IMG/VR virus record: IMGVR_UViG_3300008448_000040
Span: 1 to 64,000 of that record
DNA length: 64,000 nt
Origin: a virus
Reading direction: 5' to 3' (one strand)
Notes under the pieces: generated by a model
Databases searched by the model: none
Told to the model about the DNA's origin: nothing
Seen by the model: only the letters and a program-made list of their open reading frames with translations
Made by a program: the position numbers and the translations under genes
Shown here: positions 1-9,049 of the stretch, in pieces
Position numbering within the stretch: position 1 is the stretch's first letter
How the letters are laid out: each line of letters begins with the position of its first letter

Positions 1-405
1 AGGACCTTTGAATCTACGCCTTGTATCTTGAATCAGATCATATGTTATAAATCCTTTATCATAATCAGAAAACACGATCGCATCATAATCATATCTGTGT
101 AGGTATGTTAATGGTTTACTAATTACATCGTTATCTATTCTTGCTATTTGGTGCTTTGATTTAATATCAACTAATCGTATCTTTGTCGATGAATGTCCGT
201 AAATATGATCAACCTTGACTCCCAGAGCTATTAAATTATTTGTAACATTACCTGCCATTCCCGCATAGCTTTGTTCTTTGTAAGGTGTGAGTACAGGGAC
301 AGGGGCTTCTGGGCTAATCTTTTTAACTGTGTAATACTGATAGACATCGGTACACAAATCACCTACTACTAATACGTTGAATTGTTTTTGTTGTAGAGTA
401 TCCAT
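1..405 (-). CDS. PfkB/HldE-type sugar kinase, N-terminal part (partial)
   Basis: The visible 135 residues begin MDTLQQKQFNVLVVGDLCTD and continue through AGMAGNVTNNLIALG (about residues 49-63), the nucleoside/sugar-binding pattern of the N-terminal kinase domain of HldE (RfaE). VFSDYDKG near residue 115 matches the core strand of the family. In bacteria this domain phosphorylates heptose-7-phosphate on the way to ADP-heptose. The C-terminal part, with the expected GAGD anion-hole motif, lies beyond the left edge. The start codon at 405 lies inside the upstream nucleotidyltransferase gene, giving a 47 bp overlap. Together the two genes look like an HldE split into separate kinase and transferase proteins. 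A different PfkB sugar kinase cannot be excluded, because the substrate cannot be read from the sequence. Confidence 0.8.
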   Translation of the reverse strand, partial: MDTLQQKQFNVLVVGDLCTDVYQYYTVKKISPEAPVPVLTPYKEQSYAGMAGNVTNNLIALGVKVDHIYGHSSTKIRLVDIKSKHQIARIDNDVISKPLTYLHRYDYDAIVFSDYDKGFITYDLIQDTRRRFKGP

Positions 406-754
406 TTATTCTATCAAAAAAATGTAACTGCTTTGCCCATCTTGATCCAATAACCTCTTTATCTTTATAATCACTACCAACGACCATGTGCTTTGGTCGT
501 ATCTTCATTACAAGAGAATCTAGATCTTCATCCGTTTCAAATATAATTACTTCATCTACCCATCTAATAGCTTCCAACATTGTTCTTCTGTAACCCATAT
601 TGTTAATAGGTCTATTACTACCTTTTAGTAATCTAACTCTATCATCACTATCAATAGCAACAAATAATCTTGTTCCCAGTGATGCAGCATAGTTCAAAAG
701 AGCTATATGTCCTGGGTGTAAAATATCAAAAGTTCCATTGACAAATACATTCAT
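359..754 (-). CDS. HldE C-domain-like cytidylyltransferase-fold nucleotidyltransferase
   Basis: A 131-residue protein carrying NGTFDILHPGH (residues 6-16), the HxGH nucleotide-binding motif, and GYSTTKTIQRI near the C-terminus, the ISSTxxR-type motif of the family. VVGSDYKDKEVIG is close to the GxDYxxxxVVG of the HldE adenylyltransferase domain. Its length equals that domain alone. It probably transfers AMP to a sugar-1-phosphate to make an ADP-sugar, in partnership with the kinase downstream. It starts one base inside the stop of the GT9 gene, so it is translationally coupled. ADP-heptose as product is an inference; ADP- or CDP-activation of another sugar remains possible. Confidence 0.88.
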   Translation of the reverse strand: MNVFVNGTFDILHPGHIALLNYAASLGTRLFVAIDSDDRVRLLKGSNRPINNMGYRRTMLEAIRWVDEVIIFETDEDLDSLVMKIRPKHMVVGSDYKDKEVIGSRWAKQLHFFDRINGYSTTKTIQRISSR

Positions 755-1746
755 TATTTTCCCTTACTCATTATTTTATTCCACGATGTGGCGTAGTCAG
801 ATGGTTTAGTTTTAGTAATATCAATGTTGAGATCTTTGGCGATAATGTCAAACATTTCATCTAACTGTGTATCAGAAAAATCCATGATACCCTGATTCAT
901 TCTGTCAGCAAAATCACAATCAATTCCTGCAATTCTTATAGGTGAGTATACTGGCTGTTGATCTTTACGATAAAATTTAAAGTAGTCTGGGTAGGATACA
1001 TTCTTTTCAAAAGTTGATCCCATTACAACTAAACCTGGAGTATCAAGAGCTCTTGCCATATGTTGGCCTACCGAATCACAACCGATGAAATAATCCGCTT
1101 CGTTAATCAACGCTAAGTACATTCTTAGATCCGGTTGCATATTGGAAACATTAAGCATCACAGAGTCTCTTGGATGAACCAATTCCTTTGGTCCAAAGAA
1201 AACCACAATCATGTGCTTGGAAAGCTTCTGTGCTAGGTAAAGTGCCTGATCCGGATCCATACTTCTATTTGAAGGATCGTTTGGTACACCATGATTAAGA
1301 TTCATAGCACTACCATATGGTTGAAATACAACTACTTTATCAATACCTTTTTCTTTCTTCGCTGTGACCAGAAGATTCTTGATAGAAAGGGTCTCTTCTT
1401 TTTGAAGATATAGTTTGGGTGAAGTTAGATCGCTATGATCTCTTGTGTTATTGATCTCTTGATCAAACGCTTCTATCATCGATATATTTTGATTATAGTA
1501 ATCAAAATTTGAATATGGCTCAGGAACAACTAATTTACTGTTTTTAATGTAATCTTCGAACAATCGCTTATGACCCATTCCAAAAGTTCTTTGTTGAAGC
1601 ATTGGATGGTTCCAGTAAAGATTCTCCCACCCTGAAACAACTACCCTGAAGTCATCATTAGGATTTAGCCTAGCGTACTTTTCTAATGCAGGGATAGCAC
1701 AAATTACTCTTCCTGCTCCACCATTGATAGCAAAGATTGTATTCAT
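754..1746 (-). CDS. GT9 (heptosyltransferase-like) glycosyltransferase
   Basis: A 330-residue protein with INGGAGRVICAIPALEKY at the N-terminus (residues 7-24), the glycine-rich start of ADP-heptose:LPS heptosyltransferases. It has ADYFIGCDSVGQHMARALD (217-235), the conserved GT9 donor-binding segment with the D-S-x-x-x-H core. Length is normal for WaaC/WaaF relatives. It would transfer a heptose-like sugar from the ADP-sugar supplied by the two downstream genes to a surface polysaccharide or a phage protein. The gene overlaps the upstream TPR gene by 4 bp and the downstream one by 1 bp. Acceptor identity cannot be inferred. Confidence 0.8.
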   Translation of the reverse strand: MNTIFAINGGAGRVICAIPALEKYARLNPNDDFRVVVSGWENLYWNHPMLQQRTFGMGHKRLFEDYIKNSKLVVPEPYSNFDYYNQNISMIEAFDQEINNTRDHSDLTSPKLYLQKEETLSIKNLLVTAKKEKGIDKVVVFQPYGSAMNLNHGVPNDPSNRSMDPDQALYLAQKLSKHMIVVFFGPKELVHPRDSVMLNVSNMQPDLRMYLALINEADYFIGCDSVGQHMARALDTPGLVVMGSTFEKNVSYPDYFKFYRKDQQPVYSPIRIAGIDCDFADRMNQGIMDFSDTQLDEMFDIIAKDLNIDITKTKPSDYATSWNKIMSKGK

Positions 1747-3086
1747 TTTTTATAAATCTCCAATAATTTTTTCAATTCAGAAATAGGCTCTTTCCATGTT
1801 CTTGGTTTTACTTGTCTAAGTATTTCAACATGATCTCCATACCATGGACTATATTTGGATGAATGACACCATGTATAATAATGAGAAATAGGTGTAAAGA
1901 TATAAGTCTTCTTTCCCATAGCAGCTGCAGCATGTGCAATTGATGTGCATGACGTAATAACAAAATCTAAATCATCTATTACTTTTAGAGTAACCTCAAA
2001 GTTTTTAAGATCCTTTGATATATCTATCAGTCCAGGAAAATCATTGAATTGATCAAACCCATCCTCTTTTTGAAGGCAATAAAAATCAGCATCAATGTGT
2101 TTTACAGCTTGATAAATTTCTCTGACAGGTAATGTTCTATGAAGATCTTGATCATAGAGAGGATTACCTTGCCATCTGATACCAATCTTTAATCTATCAC
2201 TTTTTTTGACTGGACTAACAACATTCTTATCAGCTGAGATGTACGGACCATACCATAAGTCTTTATACTCCATGTTAAGATAAACTGGAATATCCATTGT
2301 GTGAGTCCACAATACCTCACTTTCATCATACCTAATGTAATCCATGTTGTTGATTACATCGAATCCTAATCTTTTGAATATCTGTGTTGTTTGCTTGTTT
2401 GTAGAGAACCAGATAGGTTTCATACCAAGATCTCTGATTGTTTTCATGAACCTGAAATTGACGAACTCGTCCCCAAGTCCTGCTTCAGCTAATAAGATTA
2501 TCTTTTTGTTCTTGACAATCTCGCCTTCCCATCTATCAAATCTAAGCTGAGGTTTTTTCCAGATGTCCATCTTTCTACCCTCAAACAAAAACTTTTTGAG
2601 ACCTGGTAGAAATTGATCCTTCATCATTTCATATGTGCCGAGATTGAAAGTCACAGCTGTTCTCTGCTCCTCAGTCAAATCTTTACGATCTAATAAAGAT
2701 CTCAGTATATCCTCAGCCACATCTTTCTCATTATTAAGAAAGTGCGCAAATGACTTACTCATTAGAAGATCAATATTTGATGGATAGATTGATTCGATCA
2801 TTCTATATGTCTTGATTGCCTTTTCAGGTAAATTAGCACTAGCATAAGCTCCAACAAGATTAAATCTTGCCATACTAACGAGTTCTTGATTCTGAGTGCA
2901 TGCTAATGCTTTCTCAGCAAAATCAACAGATTTCTGATACTGTTTAAGTACGTTGTAACATTCTGCTACCTGCATGAATTCTTCAAAAGTAACTGCATGT
3001 TTTGAAAGAACATCGATTAATTTAATTCCAACGTCAAATTCATTGAATCCCTTCAACGTCTCGCATAATGATCTAAGTGTAAGCAT
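1743..3086 (-). CDS. TPR-repeat glycosyltransferase-like protein
   Basis: A 447-residue protein in two parts. Residues 1-150 form helical TPR-like pairs (VAECYNVLKQYQKSVDFAEK, then ARFNLVGAYASANLPEKAI). Residues 190-447 are a GT-B-like domain with LLAEAGLGDEFVNFRFMK (about 198-215) and VITSCTSIAHAAAAMGKK (about 376-393), the donor-site pattern of GT9 and TPR-type transferases. TPR-GT fusions usually recognise a peptide or bulky acceptor through the TPR part. It sits in the sugar operon between a GT2-like and a GT9-like gene. Function is inferred only from fold and context. Confidence 0.68.
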   Translation of the reverse strand: MLTLRSLCETLKGFNEFDVGIKLIDVLSKHAVTFEEFMQVAECYNVLKQYQKSVDFAEKALACTQNQELVSMARFNLVGAYASANLPEKAIKTYRMIESIYPSNIDLLMSKSFAHFLNNEKDVAEDILRSLLDRKDLTEEQRTAVTFNLGTYEMMKDQFLPGLKKFLFEGRKMDIWKKPQLRFDRWEGEIVKNKKIILLAEAGLGDEFVNFRFMKTIRDLGMKPIWFSTNKQTTQIFKRLGFDVINNMDYIRYDESEVLWTHTMDIPVYLNMEYKDLWYGPYISADKNVVSPVKKSDRLKIGIRWQGNPLYDQDLHRTLPVREIYQAVKHIDADFYCLQKEDGFDQFNDFPGLIDISKDLKNFEVTLKVIDDLDFVITSCTSIAHAAAAMGKKTYIFTPISHYYTWCHSSKYSPWYGDHVEILRQVKPRTWKEPISELKKLLEIYKK

Positions 3087-3087
3087 A

Positions 3088-3888
3088 TTAATCTATATTA
3101 ATAGAGTTCCAAAGTGGTTTCCAATCCTTGTAGGGGTCTTTTTCTGCATCGTATTGCATATGAAAGGTTATACTTTCTACGGGGACAACCATTAGTTCCC
3201 CCCTTGTTGTAAACATTTTATTAAGAGTTTCCGGCTCGAGTTTTTCATATAATGGATCTAGATTGAGAAACCGTTCAATAAGGTCCCAATTTCTAATGTA
3301 ATTTTCTATTGATGTAAGGAACGAACAAGATGTATTGAACGATTGTCGCCAGTATCTTTTTCTACCAAGAATCATGCATATTGGTTCTACTTTATATCTA
3401 TCTCTAGGTTGTTCTTGATAATACCAGTGAGGAGGATGATAGCCAGATACAAACGGTAGAGTGTCTGTATCACTGAATATTTGATAAAAGACGTCCACCA
3501 TTTCGAAAACAGCTTCCTTTTCGAATAGGTAATCATCTTGAACTTGCATTCCTATATTCGACCCGTCATTAACTAAATGACTATAACATGCTCGAATGGA
3601 ATTCATTAATCCAGGATTTTCCAAGGTCCTGAATTCTGGTTTAATGAATTCAGACGAATACTTAGTACATAGCTTATGTAAGTAGTCTACAGTTTCTTTG
3701 TCAGATTGATCATCAATGATAGTAACGTGATGAACAGATTCATGAATAGATACACAATGTTCTATGGACTCAAATAAAGAAGTAACACATTTCTTGGTAA
3801 TTTCGGATTTTGAGTCTGAACAAAATCTCTTCTTACCTTGATTGGATTTTGTTGTGCACGTCTGGACAGCATAGTGAACAGGAATCAT
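3088..3888 (-). CDS. GT2-like (GT-A fold) glycosyltransferase
   Basis: A 266-residue protein. After a basic N-terminal segment comes HVTIIDDQSDKETVDYL (about 54-70), like the VDDxSxDxT nucleotide-binding strand of GT2 enzymes. QVQDDY (115-120) probably supplies the DxD-like metal site. The second half, aromatic and Cys-containing, is not recognised. It is separated by 1 bp from the TPR gene and overlaps the methyltransferase by 4 bp, as in one operon. Donor and acceptor are unknown. Confidence 0.62.
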   Translation of the reverse strand: MIPVHYAVQTCTTKSNQGKKRFCSDSKSEITKKCVTSLFESIEHCVSIHESVHHVTIIDDQSDKETVDYLHKLCTKYSSEFIKPEFRTLENPGLMNSIRACYSHLVNDGSNIGMQVQDDYLFEKEAVFEMVDVFYQIFSDTDTLPFVSGYHPPHWYYQEQPRDRYKVEPICMILGRKRYWRQSFNTSCSFLTSIENYIRNWDLIERFLNLDPLYEKLEPETLNKMFTTRGELMVVPVESITFHMQYDAEKDPYKDWKPLWNSINID

Positions 3889-4427
3889 TTATTGACCATC
3901 ATCAAAACTTTAATTTCTTTCACAGCGTTGTTTGTAGACCTAATCATCCACTCAATGTCTTCGTGAGGGGTGTTCTTGTTTCGTTTTATGAATTCTTCGT
4001 CAAAATCATATTCAAATCTTACGATTTCGAAATCAACATCAAGAATGTTTGCATGACCCGACCAATTAGAAAACTTATCCTTCTCGTAATCACTAATCGT
4101 TTTAGATAGTTGTCTTAAAGACTGAACAGTGATGGGACGCACGTGAGTTAGATCACCATAAAATACATCATGAAAGGGATGTGGAACTACTATGTCGATC
4201 AAAGCACCATCTTTACAAACCCTGTAAAGTTCTTTAATCAAGTGAAAAAATCCAGGACCGATATGCTCAAGGATATTGTGAGCTCTGACTTCTTCGATGG
4301 TGTTATCATCAAAAGGTAGCAAGTCTGTTTCCAGATTGACAATATAATCAGGGTTACAAAGTGAATCACTGTCTACATTCAAAAACCCCTCTATTCTTGC
4401 AATGCCACTACCAATATTAATTTTCAT
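3885..4427 (-). CDS. Class I SAM-dependent methyltransferase (type 11-like)
   Basis: A 180-residue protein with INIGSG (residues 3-8) as the SAM-binding motif I, LPFDDNTIEEV (about 36-46) and HNILEHI (about 50-56), then FFHLIKELYRVCKDGALIDI, the usual strand-helix pattern of small Rossmann methyltransferases in polysaccharide clusters. It is the first gene of the leftward sugar operon and follows a strong sigma70-like promoter. It probably O-methylates a sugar, as such enzymes do in capsule and LPS loci; that role is inferred from the neighbours. Confidence 0.8.
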   Translation of the reverse strand: MKINIGSGIARIEGFLNVDSDSLCNPDYIVNLETDLLPFDDNTIEEVRAHNILEHIGPGFFHLIKELYRVCKDGALIDIVVPHPFHDVFYGDLTHVRPITVQSLRQLSKTISDYEKDKFSNWSGHANILDVDFEIVRFEYDFDEEFIKRNKNTPHEDIEWMIRSTNNAVKEIKVLMMVNK

Positions 4428-4521
4428 TATTTTTCACCTTAACAATAAGAATAATTTCCTGCTCTGAACCCTTATATAGTAGATGTCAAATATTACATGA
4501 TAGTTCTAAGCATGCAATAAG

Positions 4522-4550
4522 ATTATATGATACATCTGAAGTGATGTCAA
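4522..4550 (-). promoter_or_regulatory. Consensus sigma70 promoter of the sugar operon
   Basis: On the minus strand TTGACA (4550-4545), a 17 bp spacer and TATAAT (4527-4522) match the sigma70 consensus at all 12 positions. It lies about 95 bp upstream of the methyltransferase start, in the only real gap (4428-4574) of the left arm. It lets host RNA polymerase transcribe the sugar genes independently of the late tail-fibre genes next door. Confidence 0.85.
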
Positions 4551-4574
4551 CAACTAATTGTAAAGTATTATTGT

Positions 4575-5885
4575 CTACATTAGCTCACGATAGGTATTGT
4601 ACCAATCATATGCGTCGCAAGTAAGAGTGGTTGTTTCGCCTCTAAGCATGTATGTTGGACCATCAGCATAAGGTGAAGTTATACTCACGGCTATCCAGTT
4701 ATTTGCACCAGCTATCTGAACAGGGGTTGAATAACAAACGATTCCTGTACCTCCAAGACCAAGTGCTCCCGTACAACAATCATATCCCCATGCCCACGCT
4801 GACCCATCCTTTTTGATAGCGACTACTCCACCAGATCCAGTGACAGTATTTGTAGAACCTGCGTTTGTGTGGATTGCTAAAGTTTTCCATCCAGTTTCAC
4901 CGCAACAAGGTACAACAGGGGTAGATACAAAAGTTCCATCTGAACAATTGATTCCTAGCAATCCATGACAATTGCGTCCCCACGTGTAAAGTTTACCACT
5001 CCTTGTGATAGCTATACCAAAAACTGCTCCTGTTGCTACTTCACAAAAAGTTTCACTTGTTATAACTTGAACAGGCGAGCTTCTGCAGGTGGTAGTACTA
5101 TCTCCTAGCTGTTGAGAAGTGCCATTCAAACCCCAAGACCATAAAGTACCATCACATTTAATAGCAAAAGATCTTTCACCAGTACCCATGTTTTTGGGTA
5201 GTTTGTACCAATCCCTACAAAAACCGATTTGAATTGGAGTTGATTTACTTACAGTTGTACCGTCTCCAAGTTGGCCCACTCTATTTTTACCCCACGCCCA
5301 CAAGGTACCATCAGTCTTTATTCCTAATGTATGCTCGTAACCCATTGCAACTTCTTTCCAGCAGTTACCACCTGTAGTAGGTAACACTTGTACTGGACTA
5401 TTTGCATTACTGACATTACCATTTCCTAAACGACCACAATCATTTCTACCCCATGCCCACAAAGTACCATCACAACGTATTGCAGCAGCTCCACCAGGAA
5501 AAATACAATTACCTTGACCATACACACACTTCCACTTGAATGGAGTGGTGCCAGCAATCAAAGCTGGAGTAGATCTTGCAGTCGCAATTGTACTACAAGT
5601 TCCAAGTAAGCAGTCTGAATTTGTTCCCCAGGCATAAAGTAGTCCTTCGCAATCAATTGCATAATTATTTGTTGGGCTACCTCCAGATATTTGCTTCCAT
5701 CTTATATAATTACCAGAAACTGTTACAGGAGAAAAAGTTGATGAACATGAAGTTACAGTAATATCATTGAATCTAGCACCGGCAGCATACAAACCACCTT
5801 CAACAACAAAATCTTTTCTAATGAATACATCATCAAGATCAGTTGCAAAATCTCCAAACGCGCATGTATAGAATCTACCTGACAT
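4575..5885 (-). CDS. RCC1-repeat beta-propeller tail adhesin 1
   Basis: A 436-residue protein made almost entirely of RCC1-type blades of about 50-60 residues, each with a core like LWAWGRNDCGRLGNG or LYTWGRNCHGLLG. RCC1 repeats form a seven-bladed beta-propeller. The protein is unusually rich in cysteine, often as N-x-C-G within the blade motif. A short non-repeat N-terminus (about 35 residues, with DDVFIRKDF) probably docks on a fibre. It is encoded between fibre genes and a second RCC1 gene, so a receptor-binding or host-surface role is likely. Similarity to eukaryotic RCC1 is structural only. It starts 1 bp inside the stop of the upstream gene. Confidence 0.78.
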   Translation of the reverse strand: MSGRFYTCAFGDFATDLDDVFIRKDFVVEGGLYAAGARFNDITVTSCSSTFSPVTVSGNYIRWKQISGGSPTNNYAIDCEGLLYAWGTNSDCLLGTCSTIATARSTPALIAGTTPFKWKCVYGQGNCIFPGGAAAIRCDGTLWAWGRNDCGRLGNGNVSNANSPVQVLPTTGGNCWKEVAMGYEHTLGIKTDGTLWAWGKNRVGQLGDGTTVSKSTPIQIGFCRDWYKLPKNMGTGERSFAIKCDGTLWSWGLNGTSQQLGDSTTTCRSSPVQVITSETFCEVATGAVFGIAITRSGKLYTWGRNCHGLLGINCSDGTFVSTPVVPCCGETGWKTLAIHTNAGSTNTVTGSGGVVAIKKDGSAWAWGYDCCTGALGLGGTGIVCYSTPVQIAGANNWIAVSITSPYADGPTYMLRGETTTLTCDAYDWYNTYRELM

Positions 5886-7123
5886 TAGAGATATCCTCCT
5901 CTACCTTCTTTCAAAGCTGCAACGGGATTACTACCTGTTGCCACTGATATCCATCCCTTATCGGTTCCAACTCTGACCGGACAACAATATCTATCCAGTA
6001 GCACGGAATTGTTTGTACCAGACATTTTTGCAATACCCCATGCCCACAATGAGCCATCCATAGCAATACCAAACATAGTGTTATTTACACCTTTGCTGAG
6101 AGCTACCCATCTGAAATTATCTGCTAAAGTTGGAACGCTTATACATCTGGTAGTGTCAGAGTCTCCTATACCCCCAATCATATTACAATTACGACCCCAC
6201 ACAAATCTTCTTCCATATTGATCCAGTGCTTGCATTCCTGATCCTTGACCGGAAGGAATAATACATTTGAACTTTGTTCCAGCAGCTATCTGTATTGGCG
6301 TAGATACTTGTCCGGTTGTAGTTCCATCTCCGCGAATACCACAACATGCTAGACCCCATGACCACAAATCGCCTTGATTATCAATTACAAAGGCGGCGCT
6401 ACTTGCAACAGCTATATCTTTAATTCCTCTGTTTGTGAAGCCACATACTTGTACTGGAGATGATGTAGGATTTGTGTTACCATTTCCCACTAACGCTCCA
6501 AATCCCCACGACCACAGAGTACCATCACATCTCACAGCAAGCGCTGAGACAGTACCCATGGCAACTTTATTCCAAAAACCAGACAAACAAGTTGGAAGAG
6601 CCGTATCATTCGTGGTACCTCTACCTAACTGGCCATTACCACCAATTCCCCATGTCCACAAGGAATTATCAGTTCCAAGCGCAGCTACACTATTAAAATA
6701 CCCATCAACACAAAGCCATCCGGCTGGGGAAGCAGCAGTTATTTGAACTGGAGTACAATACATTGTTGCTGTAGCATTATTACCTAACCAGTAACCATCA
6801 CCCCACCCCCAAAGTGTGTTATCTTTTCTGACAGCCCACACGTTGAAAGCACGAGCGTTGAGGTTTCTCCAATTGCTTGATCCATCAAGATTGAAAAAAC
6901 AATAACATGATCTATTAGTCTCTAGGTTTCCCAATGTCATCTGAGGTATACCAGCATCATAGTCACATCCAGTTACCCAAAGCTCGGAAGTAGAAGCTCC
7001 CAAATCTAGGGAAGGATGTAGCCAATTCACATCTTCTTTTTTGACATATATGTCGTCGGGAGTGCAATAATTATAGGCTTCTCCTGGCCAAATAGAATAA
7101 AACCCTGATTTCTTATCGGTCAT
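5885..7123 (-). CDS. RCC1-repeat beta-propeller tail adhesin 2
   Basis: A 412-residue paralogue of its neighbour, with blades such as LWSWGFGALVGNGN, LWTWGIGGNGQLGRG and LWAWGIAKMSG. The N-terminus again carries an acidic-basic D-D-I-Y-V-K-K segment (about residues 23-29), matching DDVFIRK of the first copy, which suggests a shared attachment site. Blade order and the loop residues differ widely from the other two copies, as expected of receptor-binding surfaces under diversifying selection (inference). It follows the 212-residue fibre-associated gene by 12 bp. Confidence 0.77.
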   Translation of the reverse strand: MTDKKSGFYSIWPGEAYNYCTPDDIYVKKEDVNWLHPSLDLGASTSELWVTGCDYDAGIPQMTLGNLETNRSCYCFFNLDGSSNWRNLNARAFNVWAVRKDNTLWGWGDGYWLGNNATATMYCTPVQITAASPAGWLCVDGYFNSVAALGTDNSLWTWGIGGNGQLGRGTTNDTALPTCLSGFWNKVAMGTVSALAVRCDGTLWSWGFGALVGNGNTNPTSSPVQVCGFTNRGIKDIAVASSAAFVIDNQGDLWSWGLACCGIRGDGTTTGQVSTPIQIAAGTKFKCIIPSGQGSGMQALDQYGRRFVWGRNCNMIGGIGDSDTTRCISVPTLADNFRWVALSKGVNNTMFGIAMDGSLWAWGIAKMSGTNNSVLLDRYCCPVRVGTDKGWISVATGSNPVAALKEGRGGYL

Positions 7124-7135
7124 TAATAATCTCTA

Positions 7136-7774
7136 TTAATTATTTTTTAGACTTTGATAAATCTCAACTAGACCATCAAAATCATTACACTCATCTATTT
7201 GATTTGATAGAGATTGTTCCCAATCAAACAGTTCTTGTACACGATCATCAATTTTAGTTATGATATATTTCAAATGTCCTTTATTGAAATCAAGCCACTT
7301 ACCATTAATTTTGAATGGTATCGTAGATTCATCATCTGCCAAAAGATATTTTTGAAAGTAAATAGACCTACTTTCTCTATTGATTGATATTGATATATCT
7401 TCTTCTCCCACCTTCAAATTTAAACTATCATTTTCTCTATTCCATCTCATAGATGATATTGTTGATTTCAATTCAGATTTTATTGAGGTAATACTTTTTG
7501 GCGTACTGGAATAGGTTGCTGTACCCATAGCTTCAGTAAAAGTCCATGTAGGGCCTGTTCTATCATAAAACAAAGGATTTTGATTATGTTCAACAACCTC
7601 TGCAAATCTAATTTTATAACCTTCAACTGGTTCGTAAGGTACCCTTCTGAAGTCTGAGGGATTGAATTGTAGGTCTTCCCCCACTTCAGATTCAAGCGTG
7701 CTCAAGATAAGTCCAGGACTCCATTCTATTGGTCCCAGTAAAACTACATCATCTTTGTCTGTTAAAACGTACAC
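7136..7774 (-). CDS. Fibre-associated protein, DUF4376-like C-terminus
   Basis: A 212-residue protein. The N-terminal part (about 1-80) has short beta-rich segments including WSPGLILSTLE. Residues 155-212 (INGKWLDFNKGHLKYIITKI, then VQELFDWEQSL) resemble the helical tail of DUF4376 proteins, which occur with tail fibres and fibre-assembly proteins. It lies between two RCC1 adhesin genes, so it may be an assembly chaperone or linker for them. The match is by eye and weak. Confidence 0.45.
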   Translation of the reverse strand: MYVLTDKDDVVLLGPIEWSPGLILSTLESEVGEDLQFNPSDFRRVPYEPVEGYKIRFAEVVEHNQNPLFYDRTGPTWTFTEAMGTATYSSTPKSITSIKSELKSTISSMRWNRENDSLNLKVGEEDISISINRESRSIYFQKYLLADDESTIPFKINGKWLDFNKGHLKYIITKIDDRVQELFDWEQSLSNQIDECNDFDGLVEIYQSLKNN

Positions 7775-7786
7775 TTTGATCTCCGT

Positions 7787-9049
7787 TTATAAAATTCCGA
7801 TGGCGGACCAGCCAATGTGGCCGCCTATGTTTTTCCATCCTTTGAATCCACCATTAGTAACTTGGACGGGGGTAGAAACACAAGGGACTGTACTACCAAT
7901 ACCAAGTTGACCACAGTCGTTACGTCCCCAAGCCCACAACGAACCATCTTTTTTAGTAGCTACCATAAAAAAAGAACCTACACCAGGGGTAATCAATGAG
8001 CCGAAACCACCTACGTGGACATCTACCCAATCACAACTACCACTCGTAACACTTGTACAATAACTACTAACTGTTGTACCGTCTCCAAGGTGACCGTAGC
8101 AATTGCATCCCCATGTATAAAGTTCACCATTTCTTGTTATTCCAGCTCCACTTATGAAACCAAGAGATATTTTTCTCCAGCAATTACCCATTTCAGGTAT
8201 TTGAACTGGAATATTATACTCACAACAATACACTCCTTGGTCACTTTGTAAAGGTATATTCCATCCACACTGATTTCTACCCCAAAAGTAAAGATGGCAA
8301 TCAAGACCAATAGCTAATACAGATGTAGAATTCCTGTGGGTCGACAATTCTCTAAATCTTGTATATCTATCTACGTATGAACAATCTTCGACTATCAAAG
8401 CGCTTGAATTTAAAACTGAGCGAGATATACATCCAGCCGGAGGATTATCGTATGGGACACCAGCTGCTAGTAAACCAAAACAATTTCTTCCAAGAGAATA
8501 CCACTCGTAACTCTCGCTCATTAAATAGCATGCATCACAGTTGGAAATAATGCATTTCCAACCAGTACCATACGTTGTAGCTACAGGAGTTGAAAGAGAG
8601 CCACCAACTCCATTTGAACCCCAGCACCAAACTGATCCATCATTTTTGATACCGTACATATTTAATATACCGTCGGGGTAAACATATCTCCAATCACATC
8701 CGACAACCTGAACTGGAGTTGATTTATCTGCTGTACCTGCAAGAGAATTACCTAGTTGGCCACACTGATTACTACCCCATGTAAAAAGTCTTCCATTACA
8801 GGTTATAGCAGCTGTGTTGTAAAACGATCTACAAACAAACTTCCAGTCCATTCCTCGTGAACAAGTTGGAATAGGAACTGTTCCCGTGTAAGTTGTATTA
8901 TTATTACCTAATTGACCAATATTATCGCAAGTTCGAAATGGAGGGGTACCAACGACCATACCCCCACCATATCTTAGCATGAAATCTTTTTTTTGAATAT
9001 ACTGAAAGCCAATTGGATATAATTGATCAGAACCACAATAGAAATTCAT
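7787..9049 (-). CDS. RCC1-repeat beta-propeller tail adhesin 3
   Basis: A 420-residue protein with RCC1 blades (LFTWGSNQCGQLGN, LYTWGCNCYGHLGDG, LWAWGRNDCGQLGIG) and many cysteines. The N-terminal 30 residues (YIQKKDFMLRYGGG) again carry a KKDF-like element as in the other two copies. It overlaps the S74-type long fibre by 4 bp, so it is made together with it and may sit on that fibre. Third member of the adhesin set at 4.6-9.0 kb. Confidence 0.78.
   Translation of the reverse strand: MNFYCGSDQLYPIGFQYIQKKDFMLRYGGGMVVGTPPFRTCDNIGQLGNNNTTYTGTVPIPTCSRGMDWKFVCRSFYNTAAITCNGRLFTWGSNQCGQLGNSLAGTADKSTPVQVVGCDWRYVYPDGILNMYGIKNDGSVWCWGSNGVGGSLSTPVATTYGTGWKCIISNCDACYLMSESYEWYSLGRNCFGLLAAGVPYDNPPAGCISRSVLNSSALIVEDCSYVDRYTRFRELSTHRNSTSVLAIGLDCHLYFWGRNQCGWNIPLQSDQGVYCCEYNIPVQIPEMGNCWRKISLGFISGAGITRNGELYTWGCNCYGHLGDGTTVSSYCTSVTSGSCDWVDVHVGGFGSLITPGVGSFFMVATKKDGSLWAWGRNDCGQLGIGSTVPCVSTPVQVTNGGFKGWKNIGGHIGWSAIGIL

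Noticed and set aside
4575-9049. RCC1 repeats as evidence of eukaryotic DNA
   Set aside because: The genes are compact, intron-free and embedded in phage fibre operons with tight overlaps; RCC1-type propellers also occur in bacteria and phages.
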